This document shows positions 1 to 9,029 of a DNA stretch of 64,000 bases, piece after piece. Below the pieces are notes generated by a model that was given only the letters and a program-made list of their open reading frames with translations, ran no database searches and was not told where the DNA came from. Where the stretch lies: contig JAUSMV010000030.1 in assembly GCA_030645235.1 (NCBI GenBank), positions 868,001 to 932,000 of the forward strand, given 5' to 3'. Positions within the stretch are counted from its first letter, which is position 1. Each line of letters opens with the position of its first letter. Source of the stretch: Parvibaculum sp. (GTDB lineage: Bacteria; Pseudomonadota; Alphaproteobacteria; Parvibaculales; Parvibaculaceae). The translations under genes were made by a program, and so were the position numbers.

Positions 1-530
1 CGTCGGAAACGCAAGAAATCAAAGAGATGAATGCTTTGATGGAATGGTTGCCCGCCAGCATTCCGCCCGACGACACGGTCAGCGTTGTCCATGGCGACTA
101 CCGCCTCGACAATACCGTGCTGCACCCGACCGAACCGCGCGTCATCGCCGTGCTCGACTGGGAACTCTCCACGCTCGGCCATCCGCTCGGCGATTTCACC
201 TATAGCTGCATGCAATGGGTGATGCCGGGTCAGGGCACCGGCGGCGGCACAGGTTCAATTGCCACGGCGGACCTCAAGTCGCTCGGCATCCCGACGCTGG
301 ATGAATATATCGCCATGTATTGCAAGAGCACCAATCGCTCCGGCATCGACAATCTCGACTTTTACTTTGCCTATAATTTCTTCCGCCTCGCGGGCATCCT
401 GCAAGGCATTGCAGGCCGTGTGCGCGACGGCACAGCCTCAAGCGAACATGCCAAGGCCATGTCTGAAAATGTACGTCCGCTTGCCGAAGAAGCATGGAAA
501 TATGCACTACGCGCGGGCGCCGGTTCCTGA
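1..530 (+). CDS. Phosphotransferase family protein (APH/ACAD10-like), 5' truncated by window edge
   Basis: The frame is open to the left edge (first full codon at base 3), so the N-terminal lobe lies outside the window. The visible 175 residues carry the kinase-like catalytic loop HGDYRLDN at visible residues 30-37. Shortly after comes VLDWELS, whose Asp is the usual metal ligand of the aminoglycoside-phosphotransferase/choline-kinase fold. The wording of both motifs is that of the ACAD10-like 'phosphotransferase family' enzymes, often found near acyl-CoA dehydrogenases and ligases in fatty-acid degraders. The substrate is unknown. It ends with TGA at 528-530, and a same-strand acetyltransferase gene begins 47 bp later. 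Family call is firm; function is inference. Confidence 0.88.
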   Translation, partial: SETQEIKEMNALMEWLPASIPPDDTVSVVHGDYRLDNTVLHPTEPRVIAVLDWELSTLGHPLGDFTYSCMQWVMPGQGTGGGTGSIATADLKSLGIPTLDEYIAMYCKSTNRSGIDNLDFYFAYNFFRLAGILQGIAGRVRDGTASSEHAKAMSENVRPLAEEAWKYALRAGAGS

Positions 531-577
531 TAAGAATGTAAGTAGGTACAAGAACCCTAAAGAATCGGGACTGTAAA

Positions 578-1018
578 ATGAGTTGGTTGCGTCAAGGATT
601 TGAGATCAATACCGATAAGACAAAGCTCGACAAAGAATCTATCCTGCGCATGTTGCGCGCCACCTATTGGGCGAGCGAAGTTCCTCCCGCTGATCTCTGG
701 GAGAGCATTCTCAATTCACGCGCCTATGGCATGTTCTCGCCCGACGGCGAGCAGGCAGGCTTTGCCCGCGTCGTCACCGACGGCACGCGCTTTGGCTGGT
801 TCTCGGACGTCTATATCCTTCCCGTCCATCGCGGGCGCGGGTTGGGCAAATGGCTCATCGAAACCGTGATCGGCGACCCGGCCCTTGCCAAAGTCCATCG
901 CTTCCTTCTCAGCACCAATGATGCTCATAATCTGTATGAGGAACATGGCTTCAAGCTCGTCGAAGGCGAAGAAGCCACCAAACTGATGATGCTGATGCGC
1001 AAAAGAACGACTGAATGA
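578..1018 (+). CDS. GNAT family N-acetyltransferase
   Basis: A 146-residue cytosolic protein with the GNAT acetyl-CoA binding signature HRGRGLG (residues 84-90, the Q/R-x-x-G-x-G/A motif A). It is preceded by the usual beta-4 segment (FSDVYILPV) and followed by the late NDAHNLYEEHGF stretch typical of small GNATs. Length matches single-domain family members. The ATG at 578 opens a compact protein, but no strong Shine-Dalgarno is visible. It lies 47 bp after the phosphotransferase gene on the same strand and may be co-transcribed with it. The acceptor substrate cannot be told from sequence. Confidence 0.85.
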   Translation: MSWLRQGFEINTDKTKLDKESILRMLRATYWASEVPPADLWESILNSRAYGMFSPDGEQAGFARVVTDGTRFGWFSDVYILPVHRGRGLGKWLIETVIGDPALAKVHRFLLSTNDAHNLYEEHGFKLVEGEEATKLMMLMRKRTTE

Positions 1019-1106
1019 GACACCCTTTCTAAGTCCTCTCCCGCTTGCGGGGTCGCTCTTGCGACGGTTGGGTGAGGGTCTTTCTTCCTCCTTTCTTTTA
1101 CGCCTT

Positions 1107-1179
1107 GGCCCGACTTGATCGGGCCATCCATCTTTGCCACTCCCGCTGTAGAAGATGGATCCCCCGGTCAAGCCGGGGG
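1107..1179. repeat. Nested inverted repeats (REP-like) between convergent genes
   Basis: Three stems are nested here. GGCCCGA-N5-TCGGGCC lies at 1107-1125. ATCCATCTT near 1126 pairs with AAGATGGAT near 1152. CCCCCGG-N5-CCGGGGG lies at 1161-1179. The region separates the convergent acetyltransferase and phosphofructokinase genes. Similar GC hairpins with a TCAAG loop are common extragenic palindromes in Alphaproteobacteria, and they may also stop transcription from both sides. No T-run follows, so a terminator role is inference. Confidence 0.6.
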
Positions 1180-1217
1180 AAGACGGAACGTGTAGGTGCG
1201 TCGATACCCGACACCCC

Positions 1218-2372
1218 TCAATAAAAAAACATCGGCTTGCCGTTCACTTCCGCCACACGCGGGCGATAGGCTTTGGTGTCGTAAAACGCCTCAATGTCCA
1301 CGCGCTTGCGCCCCGTCACGCAGGTATCCGCCGGCACGGTCGCATAATTGCCGTCGCGCAAGACAGTCATGAATCCCGTCTTGCCTTCCTCAATCATTTG
1401 CACCGCCAGCGCGCCATAGCTTTTGGCCACCATCTGATCGAGCGCGTCCGGCGTACCGGCGCGCATGAGATAGGCCAGCGACTGATGGATCGTGCCGACG
1501 CCCGTGAGCTTCGTAATTTCTTCGCCGAGAATTTCGCCGATGCCGCCGAGACGACGGCGACCATGCTCGTCGGCCTCGCCATGTTCAATGACGCCCTCGC
1601 CTTCAATCGACGCACCTTCGGAGACAACCAGCATCGCATAGCGCGATGGATTTCGCGCGCGGTCGCCCGCGATCAGATCAGCTAGACGCGGCAGATCAAA
1701 CGGCACTTCGGCAATCAGCGCACGGTCCACGTCAGCGAGATAGCTCGCGATCAGTGCCGTCTCGCCGGAATGGCGGCCAAAGAGTTCAACCACCGCAATG
1801 CGTTCATGGCTGCTCGTCGATGTCCTGAGCGCATTGATATGTTCAACCGAGCGCGACACGGCGGTTGAAAAACCGATGCAATAATCGGTGCCGAACACGT
1901 CATTGTCCATGGTCTTCGGGATCGAGACGACCGGGAAGCCCTGGATGTGCAGATGCGCGCTGTAACTCAGCGTACCGTCGCCGCCGATCGTCACCATGAC
2001 GTCGATGCCGAGATGCTCCATCACGCGCAAAATATGCGGCGTGCAATCGACCATGCCATTGGCATCGGGCTTGAACTTGCCTTTCAGAAAATCGGGCAAC
2101 ATATCTTCGCGCATGAAACGCGGATTGGTGCGCGAGGTGTGCAGCACGGTGCCGCCCATACGGTCAATCGTGCGCACGCGCTCATGCGTGAGCCGCATCA
2201 GATGCGCTTCGCCGCCTTCAGGATCATCGGGGTTGAACGCAAGCGGCCCCAGCCAGCCACGGCGAAAGCCGATGACCTCCCAGCCGCGCTCGCCCGCGCG
2301 CCATGTCACCGCCTTGATGCAGGGGTTCAGTCCCGGCACATCGCCGCCGCCTGTGAGAATCCCGATCCGCAA
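1218..2372 (-). CDS. 6-phosphofructokinase (PfkA family, mixed ATP/PPi signature)
   Basis: Catalyses phosphorylation of fructose 6-phosphate to fructose 1,6-bisphosphate in glycolysis. The N-terminal MRIGILTGGGDVPGLN matches the family's phosphate loop. GGDGT (residues 130-134) and PKTMDND (152-158, with the catalytic Asp) are the donor and active-site motifs, followed by the fructose-phosphate-binding stretch containing ELFGRHSGE. The residue equivalent to E. coli position 104 is Gly (ATP-type) and that equivalent to 124 is Lys (as in PPi enzymes and some ATP enzymes), so donor choice is open. Start: a TTG at 2372 with AGGGAG eight bases upstream fits the family N-terminus. A GTG at 2381 would add three residues but leaves the ribosome site abutting it. 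Divergent from the dehydrogenase at 2445. Confidence 0.9.
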   Translation of the reverse strand: MRIGILTGGGDVPGLNPCIKAVTWRAGERGWEVIGFRRGWLGPLAFNPDDPEGGEAHLMRLTHERVRTIDRMGGTVLHTSRTNPRFMREDMLPDFLKGKFKPDANGMVDCTPHILRVMEHLGIDVMVTIGGDGTLSYSAHLHIQGFPVVSIPKTMDNDVFGTDYCIGFSTAVSRSVEHINALRTSTSSHERIAVVELFGRHSGETALIASYLADVDRALIAEVPFDLPRLADLIAGDRARNPSRYAMLVVSEGASIEGEGVIEHGEADEHGRRRLGGIGEILGEEITKLTGVGTIHQSLAYLMRAGTPDALDQMVAKSYGALAVQMIEEGKTGFMTVLRDGNYATVPADTCVTGRKRVDIEAFYDTKAYRPRVAEVNGKPMFFY

Positions 2373-2444
2373 TTCGCGCACTCCCTAAAGCACAGTCTAT
2401 GGGTTAGGCTTTCCGTGCCTCGTCATTTCAGCAGAAGTCTAGCC

Positions 2445-3617
2445 ATGTCCTCGTCCAAGTCACTCACCATCGCCGTTGCCGGTCTCGGCCAGCGCATCGC
2501 GGTCGTCCTGCGCAATCTCATCGCCGCCGCGCCGCAGGCCCGCATTGTCGCCTATGCCGATCCCGAACCTTACGGCCTGCCCTCGCTCACCAAACGCGGC
2601 ATCGGGACAGGGCGTGTCTATAGCGATGTTGCAACGATGCTCGCCGAGACAAAACCCGATCTCTTTGTCATAGGTTCACCTAATCACCTGCATCTCGGCC
2701 ATATTAAGGCAGGACTTGCCGCAGGTGTTCGTATCTTCACCGAAAAGCCCATCGTGCGCACCGAAGACGAGACCTGGGAGCTGGCGCGGTTGTTGGCGAA
2801 ACACGGCGAGACCTCCGTGCTTGTCGGGCTTGTGATGCGCTCATCGCCACTCACCAAAGCCGTTTCGTCTCTCATCGCAGACGGCCGCGTCGGCCAACTT
2901 ATCAGCATGGATGGCAACGAGCACCTCCATCCCGAACACGGCGCGTTCCTCATGCGCGACTGGCGACGACGCGAAGAGTTCGGCGGTTCATTTCTCTTGG
3001 ACAAATGCTGCCACGACTTTGATATTTACCGCAGCTTCATCGGCAGCTTACCCAAGCGCGTCGCAAGTTTCGGTGGCCGCACAATTTTCACATCCGAAAA
3101 CGGCGCGCGTCTCAACGGCCCGAAATACGAAGACGGTACAGCCGCCTATACCGTCTGGCGCAAAGGCTGGAACACATCGAACGCCACGTTCGGCTCCGAC
3201 GCTGACGTCAATGATCATCAGGTCGCGATTGTCGAATATGAAAACGGCGTGCGGCTTTCGTTCCACGCCAACACCCATGCGGGTCTGCCGCAACGCCGCT
3301 GGTATTTCGCAGGCACCGAAGGCGCAATCGAAGCCGACCTTGTCTCCGATCATCTCGTGGTGCGCGATGCGTTAGGTTTGAAACCCGCCAAGACAGTGCC
3401 GATTGAAACAGGGGCCGGAGCCCATGAAGGCATGGACCCCGCCATGGGCCGCGACCTCGCCGCGCATCTTCTTGAAGACAAACCCTTTCCGGTCAACGCC
3501 TACGACGCCATCGTCGCGGGTCTCACCGTCATGGCGATTGATAAAGCGATGCGTGAGAATGTCGTCGTCGAGTGTGCGCCGCTGTGGGATCGTCTGCATA
3601 CAGAGTTGGGGCGGTGA
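2445..3617 (+). CDS. Gfo/Idh/MocA family oxidoreductase
   Basis: A 390-residue NAD(P)-dependent dehydrogenase. The N-terminal Rossmann segment is AVAGLGQRIAV (residues 11-20), in which the usual third glycine is replaced. The family hallmark EKP is at residues 100-102 and is followed by an alpha/beta C-terminal domain. The FLLDKCCHDFDIYR stretch carries the catalytic-type His of the family. Length is normal for sugar or inositol dehydrogenases of this group. The ATG at 2445 is preferred because the reading frame upstream of it overlaps the divergent phosphofructokinase gene. Substrate unknown. The gene is followed by hairpin-rich repeats. Confidence 0.9.
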   Translation: MSSSKSLTIAVAGLGQRIAVVLRNLIAAAPQARIVAYADPEPYGLPSLTKRGIGTGRVYSDVATMLAETKPDLFVIGSPNHLHLGHIKAGLAAGVRIFTEKPIVRTEDETWELARLLAKHGETSVLVGLVMRSSPLTKAVSSLIADGRVGQLISMDGNEHLHPEHGAFLMRDWRRREEFGGSFLLDKCCHDFDIYRSFIGSLPKRVASFGGRTIFTSENGARLNGPKYEDGTAAYTVWRKGWNTSNATFGSDADVNDHQVAIVEYENGVRLSFHANTHAGLPQRRWYFAGTEGAIEADLVSDHLVVRDALGLKPAKTVPIETGAGAHEGMDPAMGRDLAAHLLEDKPFPVNAYDAIVAGLTVMAIDKAMRENVVVECAPLWDRLHTELGR

Positions 3618-3628
3618 AGTTCTCACTT

Positions 3629-3730
3629 CCCCTTGAGGGTCGTAGGCGGAACAGAAATTGGTCCGGTGGACCAATTTCCCGCCGTAGCTCAAAAAATCAC
3701 CTTTGATTTTTTGACCCTCCCTCAAGGGGG
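3629..3730. repeat. Hairpin repeat, family 2, copy 1
   Basis: Outer arms CTTGAGGG (3632-3639) and CCCTCAAG (3719-3726) enclose a perfect 11-bp stem GAAATTGGTCC (3654-3664) / 3668-3678 and a 10-bp stem TCAAAAAATC (3689-3698) / GATTTTTTGA (3705-3714). A second region with the same outer arms and the same AAAAAATC/GATTTTTT stem lies at 16186-16300. Both lie downstream of a stop codon in convergent settings. Likely an extragenic palindromic repeat that also terminates transcription. Confidence 0.7.
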
Positions 3731-3762
3731 TAGGATCAAGAGAGGATATTTAATTTCTCTCT

Positions 3763-3935
3763 CTATCCCCGCCTGATGATTATTTTCTAAACGATAAATC
3801 TTCGGAAAATAATACCTATCCCCGCCTGAGGATTTCCCTCGGCGGCGAAAACTCGCACCCTCAACGAACCAAGCAACGATCTCTGCATGGAAACCTCGAT
3901 TCTCTTGCAAGAAATGCTAACTGCTTCGTGTCAGT
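3763..3935 (+). repeat. Three-copy structured intergenic element, copy A
   Basis: Starts with CTATCCCCGCCTGATGATTA, has a stem ATTATTTTC / GAAAATAAT, repeats CTATCCCCGCCTGAGGATT (3817-3835), then a spacer, then the conserved core from 3876 that includes GATCTCTGCATGGAAAC and CTCTTGCAAGAAATGCT. Copies B (31442-31610) and C (46085-46253, opposite strand) share this order. In the core, copy A has lost one base and gained one relative to B and C. Together with copy 1 of the family-2 hairpins it fills the 328-bp gap between the dehydrogenase and the PLP enzyme; no gene is seen there. Confidence 0.8.
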
Positions 3936-3945
3936 TTCGAGCTCA

Positions 3946-5085
3946 TCAGGCGCTCTTGCCGCGTGCCTCAATGGGCCAGATGGCGACCAGCGTGTCGCCG
4001 CGCACCACATGATAGGCGTCATAAAGGTTCACAGTCGGGTCGCAATGCGGCGTGATCGCGGTCAAGGACGCACCCAATGGAAGCTTGCCGCCACCGGGCA
4101 AAGCGATGCCGCCCTGCTCGTCACCGAAGAAGAAATATTTAGCGCCTTCAGGTGCTCCCGACAGCAGCACCGGCGGCTCCGCGTCGGTTGAAAAAGCCTT
4201 GAAGCCCGCATCTGTTGTGGCGAGACCCGCCGTGTTGTTCGACACGACACTCATCTGTACAAAGAGCGATGTTTCAAAAGGCGCCGCGCCGCCGTTCGGT
4301 GCTTTCACGTCATTATATTGCTTGTCCATGAACGCGTATGAGCCGCCCTGCAATTCGGTCAGCACATGGGCTTCGGGGTCAATGTCAAAGCTCCCCGTGC
4401 CGCCGCCCGAAATAATATCGGTCGGCAGGCCCGCCGCTTTGAACGCGTCACGCGTTTCACCCAAGAGTTTCATCGCGACGAGTGAGGCCTCGCGGCGCTC
4501 AGCGAATTCTTCAATATGCATGACGTGACCGGCATAGCATTGCAGTCCGCGAAGCACGAGATTGTCGTCAGCATGGATTTGTTTGGCCAGCGCCAGAACA
4601 GGTTCGCCGGGCGCAATGCCGGTGCGATGCAGGCCCGGATCGAGATCAACCAAAACTTTAAGCGGCTTGCCCGATGCTTTTGCGGCGGCAGCCAGCGCGG
4701 TTGCATTTTCCGGATTGTCCACCGTCAGCATGAGGTCCGAAACCTTCGCGTTCAATGCCATCGCACGCGCGATGCCTTGTTGTGTCACAACAGGCGATGT
4801 GATGATGAGGCTTTCAATGCCGCCCGCGCCCATCGCTTCCGCTTCGCCCAGCTTGGCGCAGCATTGTCCCACAGCGCCTGCCGCGATTTGCAACTTCGCG
4901 ATTTCAACGCATTTGTGCGTTTTGGCATGCGGGCGGATGCTCATGCCGTTGCGCCGCACATGGTCGGCCATCTTGGCGATATTGCGCTCAAAGGCGTCAA
5001 GGTCGATGACGAGGGCGGGGGTGGCGAGCTTGGCGCGCGAACCGGCGATCCCCACCAGAGCTTCATTGACGAACCGACCGGACAT
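3946..5085 (-). CDS. DSD1-family PLP enzyme, D-threonine aldolase-like
   Basis: A 379-residue fold-type III PLP enzyme with an N-terminal alanine-racemase-like barrel and a C-terminal D-serine-dehydratase-like domain. The PLP lysine is Lys55 in RPHAKTHK. GGGTGSFD further on matches the phosphate-binding loop. The metal site near the C-terminus is HCDPTVN, with His347 and Asp349. In characterised D-threonine aldolases these are the divalent-metal ligands, whereas eukaryotic-type D-serine dehydratase has His/Cys. I therefore favour D-threonine (or other D-3-hydroxy amino acid) aldolase over dehydratase, though a Cys lies between the two. The start has GAGGTG upstream. It is divergent from the TetR gene at 5217, which might control it; that is only positional inference. 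Confidence 0.85.
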   Translation of the reverse strand: MSGRFVNEALVGIAGSRAKLATPALVIDLDAFERNIAKMADHVRRNGMSIRPHAKTHKCVEIAKLQIAAGAVGQCCAKLGEAEAMGAGGIESLIITSPVVTQQGIARAMALNAKVSDLMLTVDNPENATALAAAAKASGKPLKVLVDLDPGLHRTGIAPGEPVLALAKQIHADDNLVLRGLQCYAGHVMHIEEFAERREASLVAMKLLGETRDAFKAAGLPTDIISGGGTGSFDIDPEAHVLTELQGGSYAFMDKQYNDVKAPNGGAAPFETSLFVQMSVVSNNTAGLATTDAGFKAFSTDAEPPVLLSGAPEGAKYFFFGDEQGGIALPGGGKLPLGASLTAITPHCDPTVNLYDAYHVVRGDTLVAIWPIEARGKSA

Positions 5086-5216
5086 AGACGCACCTCATTT
5101 TGAACAATTATGGTCGCCATCCTAGTCGGGCAGGCCGATTCCGCAACAGCAGGAGCGACATGACTTTTGGGGGCGGCTGGTGTATTCGATAGAGGAACAA
5201 GACAGGTTTTCATATT

Positions 5217-5894
5217 GTGGGTATCGCGCGATCAGTGATGACGGCCAAGAAAGCAGCGGGTGCAAAGTCGCCGCGCGCGAAGCCTGCTGTGCCGCCGCCC
5301 GCGTTGAAAAATCCCGCGTCGGACAAGCCCGGTCTCATTCTCGACGCCGCGCTCGATCTCTTCCGTCAGCACGGCTATCGCCGCACCTCGATGGAGGACA
5401 TAGCCAACGCCGCCAATGTCGCCAAGGGCACGCTCTATATCTATTTCAAAAGCAAAGACGAACTCTTTGAAGGTCTCGCGCGCCGCCTCTCCGCCCAGAT
5501 CGCGCAGGATGTGAAAGCAGCCCTTGCCCGCAAGCTGCCCTTTGAAGACAAGGTGCTCGCCGTCCTCGATGCCAAGCTCGGCTTTGTCTATCGCTGGGTG
5601 CTCTCAAGCCCCCATGCGTCGGAGCTCACCGACCCCACGAGCCAATTGCCCGACGATGTGTTCGGTCCCGTCGATCAGGCCTTGCGCGCGAGCCTCGCCG
5701 ATCTCTTCAAGACAGAAGTCAAAGCCGGAAAGATCGATCTCAAAGGCGCAGGCCTCACGCCCGAAACCGCCGTCGATACTTTGCTCGCCGCCGCCCACGG
5801 CGCGGAGATGGGTGCCACAGGCGAAGAGCATTTCCATGAGCGGCTCACCCGTATCGGTCGTCTGACCCTTCGTGGTTTGCGATCCGGACTATGA
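5217..5894 (+). CDS. TetR/AcrR family transcriptional regulator
   Basis: A protein of about 225 residues with a TetR-type helix-turn-helix at about residues 38-85 (ILDAALDLFRQHGY, then RTSMEDIANAANVAKGTLY and IYFKSKDELFE). The Ala/Lys/Pro-rich N-terminal tail is unlike a core TetR domain. The C-terminal ligand domain is not recognisable. The start is uncertain: the GTG at 5217 has CAGG nine bases upstream, and the ATG at 5238 (218 residues) has no clear ribosome site. The gene is divergent from the D-threonine-aldolase-like gene (131 bp between starts), the likeliest target by position. Its tail is followed by the groES promoter region. Confidence 0.9.
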   Translation: MGIARSVMTAKKAAGAKSPRAKPAVPPPALKNPASDKPGLILDAALDLFRQHGYRRTSMEDIANAANVAKGTLYIYFKSKDELFEGLARRLSAQIAQDVKAALARKLPFEDKVLAVLDAKLGFVYRWVLSSPHASELTDPTSQLPDDVFGPVDQALRASLADLFKTEVKAGKIDLKGAGLTPETAVDTLLAAAHGAEMGATGEEHFHERLTRIGRLTLRGLRSGL

Positions 5895-5968
5895 TAAATT
5901 CCGGATTCAATTCAGTCTCTTAACTATAATTTACCATGGATTATTTCGATCAATTTTGCCGCAGTCTC

Positions 5969-6000
5969 CTTGACAGTAGCAGGGGGGAGGCCTATCTGTG
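5969..6000 (+). promoter_or_regulatory. RpoH (sigma-32)-type heat-shock promoter of groESL
   Basis: CTTGAC at 5969-5974 and CCTATCTGTG at 5991-6000, with 18 bases between CTTG and CCTAT. This fits the alphaproteobacterial heat-shock consensus CTTG-N17/18-CYTATNTNNG at every defined position. It also reads as TTGACA-N17-TATCTG for the housekeeping sigma factor. Transcription should begin just before the CIRCE element. Confidence 0.8.
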
Positions 6001-6009
6001 CCCCAGCTG

Positions 6010-6036
6010 TTAGCACTCCTCGTCGTTGAGTGCTAA
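6010..6036 (+). promoter_or_regulatory. CIRCE element (HrcA operator)
   Basis: A perfect TTAGCACTC-N9-GAGTGCTAA (6010-6018 / 6028-6036), the binding site of the HrcA repressor. It lies ten bases after the -10 box, in the transcribed leader 58 bp before groES. HrcA itself is not in the window. Confidence 0.98.
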
Positions 6037-6093
6037 GGCGCTCAATCCAAACGTTTCCCGCATAAAGCGGTTTTCGAAACAGGAGACCTCAAG

Positions 6094-6411
6094 ATGAAAT
6101 TTCGTCCTTTGCATGACCGCGTTGTCGTACGCCGTCTCGACGAAGAAACAAAGACAGCGGGCGGGATCATCATTCCCGAAACCGCGCAGGAAAAGCCCTC
6201 GCAGGGCGAAATCGTCGCTGTTGGCGTCGGTGCACGCGGCGAAGACGGCAAGATCGTCCCCCTCGACGTTAAAGTCGGCGACAAGGTGATCTTCGGCAAA
6301 TGGTCCGGCACGGAAGTCAAAATTGACGGCCAGGATCTGCTGATCATGAAAGAATCCGACATCATGGGCGTCGTCGAAGGCGCCAAGAAGTCGAAAGCTG
6401 CTGCTGAATAA
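6094..6411 (+). CDS. groES: Co-chaperonin GroES
   Basis: The 105-residue lid of the GroEL folding chamber. It begins [14 protein letters not shown], the canonical start, and has the mobile-loop region [20 protein letters not shown] and the later [13 protein letters not shown] roof segment. It is a few residues longer than the usual 95-97 because of a lysine/alanine-rich tail. Shine-Dalgarno CAGGAGA precedes the ATG. First gene of the groESL operon, with groEL starting 94 bp later. Controlled by the heat-shock promoter and CIRCE site upstream. Confidence 0.98.
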   Translation: MKFRPLHDRVVVRRLDEETKTAGGIIIPETAQEKPSQGEIVAVGVGARGEDGKIVPLDVKVGDKVIFGKWSGTEVKIDGQDLLIMKESDIMGVVEGAKKSKAAAE

Positions 6412-6493
6412 GGCTTGGGAAGTTCCATCGGAATTTCGCGGGCCTTTTTTGTTGGTCCGCACCCTCAAAGTCTTATGCATACGAATTTAATAA

Positions 6494-8161
<1,668 letters not shown>

Positions 8162-8191
8162 GCCATTCGCTCTGCACTCTGACAAATTGGA

Positions 8192-8226
8192 AACGGCCGG
8201 TGGAAACACCGGCCGTTTTTTGTTTC
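8192..8226 (+). terminator. Intrinsic terminator of groESL
   Basis: A perfect 11-bp stem AACGGCCGGTG / CACCGGCCGTT (8192-8202 / 8207-8217) with a GAAA tetraloop, followed by a run of six Ts. The same stem core and loop recur after the next gene at 8918. Confidence 0.95.
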
Positions 8227-8306
8227 ACCACAGCCAAAACCTGCGATGGCTTTTTTGTGGCCCACCTGCTCTAATTTTTTTGAAACTAAAAATGGGGGAA
8301 CGAACA

Positions 8307-8894
8307 ATGAAGTTTTTGAATTCAGTATTTCTAACGATTACGCTTCTTGGCCTCACCGCTTGTGGCGGTGGTGGCCATCAAGGACCGGCTAATCCCATTC
8401 CGCAGATGACCGGAGCATTTGATCCATCCAAAGAAGCATTAGTTTTTTTCAAAGCTGTCGAAGGAGAAGATGCAGAAGATGCGAGCCTTTTAAAAATTTA
8501 CATTCAGAAAGAAGGCACCTCGCAGATTCAAGAGTACATTTGCGCCGATCCGGAAAACAACGCACCGATTGCTGAACGTCTGGCTCCTGGTCGATACTTA
8601 ATTGTTGTCGTTTCGGGAAACATTCTCGCGACAGTTACCGAACCGGTTCCTGTCGTAACCTTTGATCCTGCAAAGGGCCTCCCACTCACACCGATTGACG
8701 TCAAAGCCGGCGATGTACTTTATGTCGGCAACATCTTCGTTGATGGCATCAACAATAATGCAGCACGCGGACGCGCAGACGGCATAACCTATAAAGTCGA
8801 AGACCACAGTGATCTAGCTAAACAAGCTGTCACCACCTATTACCCCGATCAGGCATCGAAGCTTCAGACAAAGCTCATCAAAGTTTTGCCCTGA
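8307..8894 (+). CDS. Putative lipoprotein, AT-rich, function unknown
   Basis: A 195-residue exported protein. A hydrophobic N-terminal segment is followed by the lipobox LTAC (Cys19) and a glycine stretch, so it should be lipidated and anchored to the membrane. The mature part has no family I recognise. It looks like a compact beta-rich domain, with a central stretch APGRYLIVVVSGN reminiscent of carboxypeptidase-regulatory-like or DUF2846-like lipoproteins; that comparison is weak. GGGGGAA precedes the ATG. Base composition is visibly more AT-rich than the flanking genes. The gene lies between two near-identical terminators, so it is transcribed alone and was probably acquired. Confidence 0.8.
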   Translation: MKFLNSVFLTITLLGLTACGGGGHQGPANPIPQMTGAFDPSKEALVFFKAVEGEDAEDASLLKIYIQKEGTSQIQEYICADPENNAPIAERLAPGRYLIVVVSGNILATVTEPVPVVTFDPAKGLPLTPIDVKAGDVLYVGNIFVDGINNNAARGRADGITYKVEDHSDLAKQAVTTYYPDQASKLQTKLIKVLP

Positions 8895-8917
8895 ACAAGT
8901 TTGCGATAGATCAAAAT

Positions 8918-8946
8918 AGCCGGTGGAAACACCGGCTGTTTTTTTG
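8918..8946 (+). terminator. Intrinsic terminator, look-alike of the groEL terminator
   Basis: Stem AGCCGGTG / CACCGGCT (8918-8925 / 8930-8937) with a GAAA loop, then GTTTTTTTG. It shares CCGGTGGAAACACCGG and the T-tract pattern with the terminator at 8192, suggesting a duplicated element. Confidence 0.93.
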
Positions 8947-9029
8947 TTTTGCAAAGACCCATCCACCGATTGACCAATCAACGCGACATCCTCATGCTGA
9001 CGATCAGGGGAAATCGGGTTGAGGGTGCT

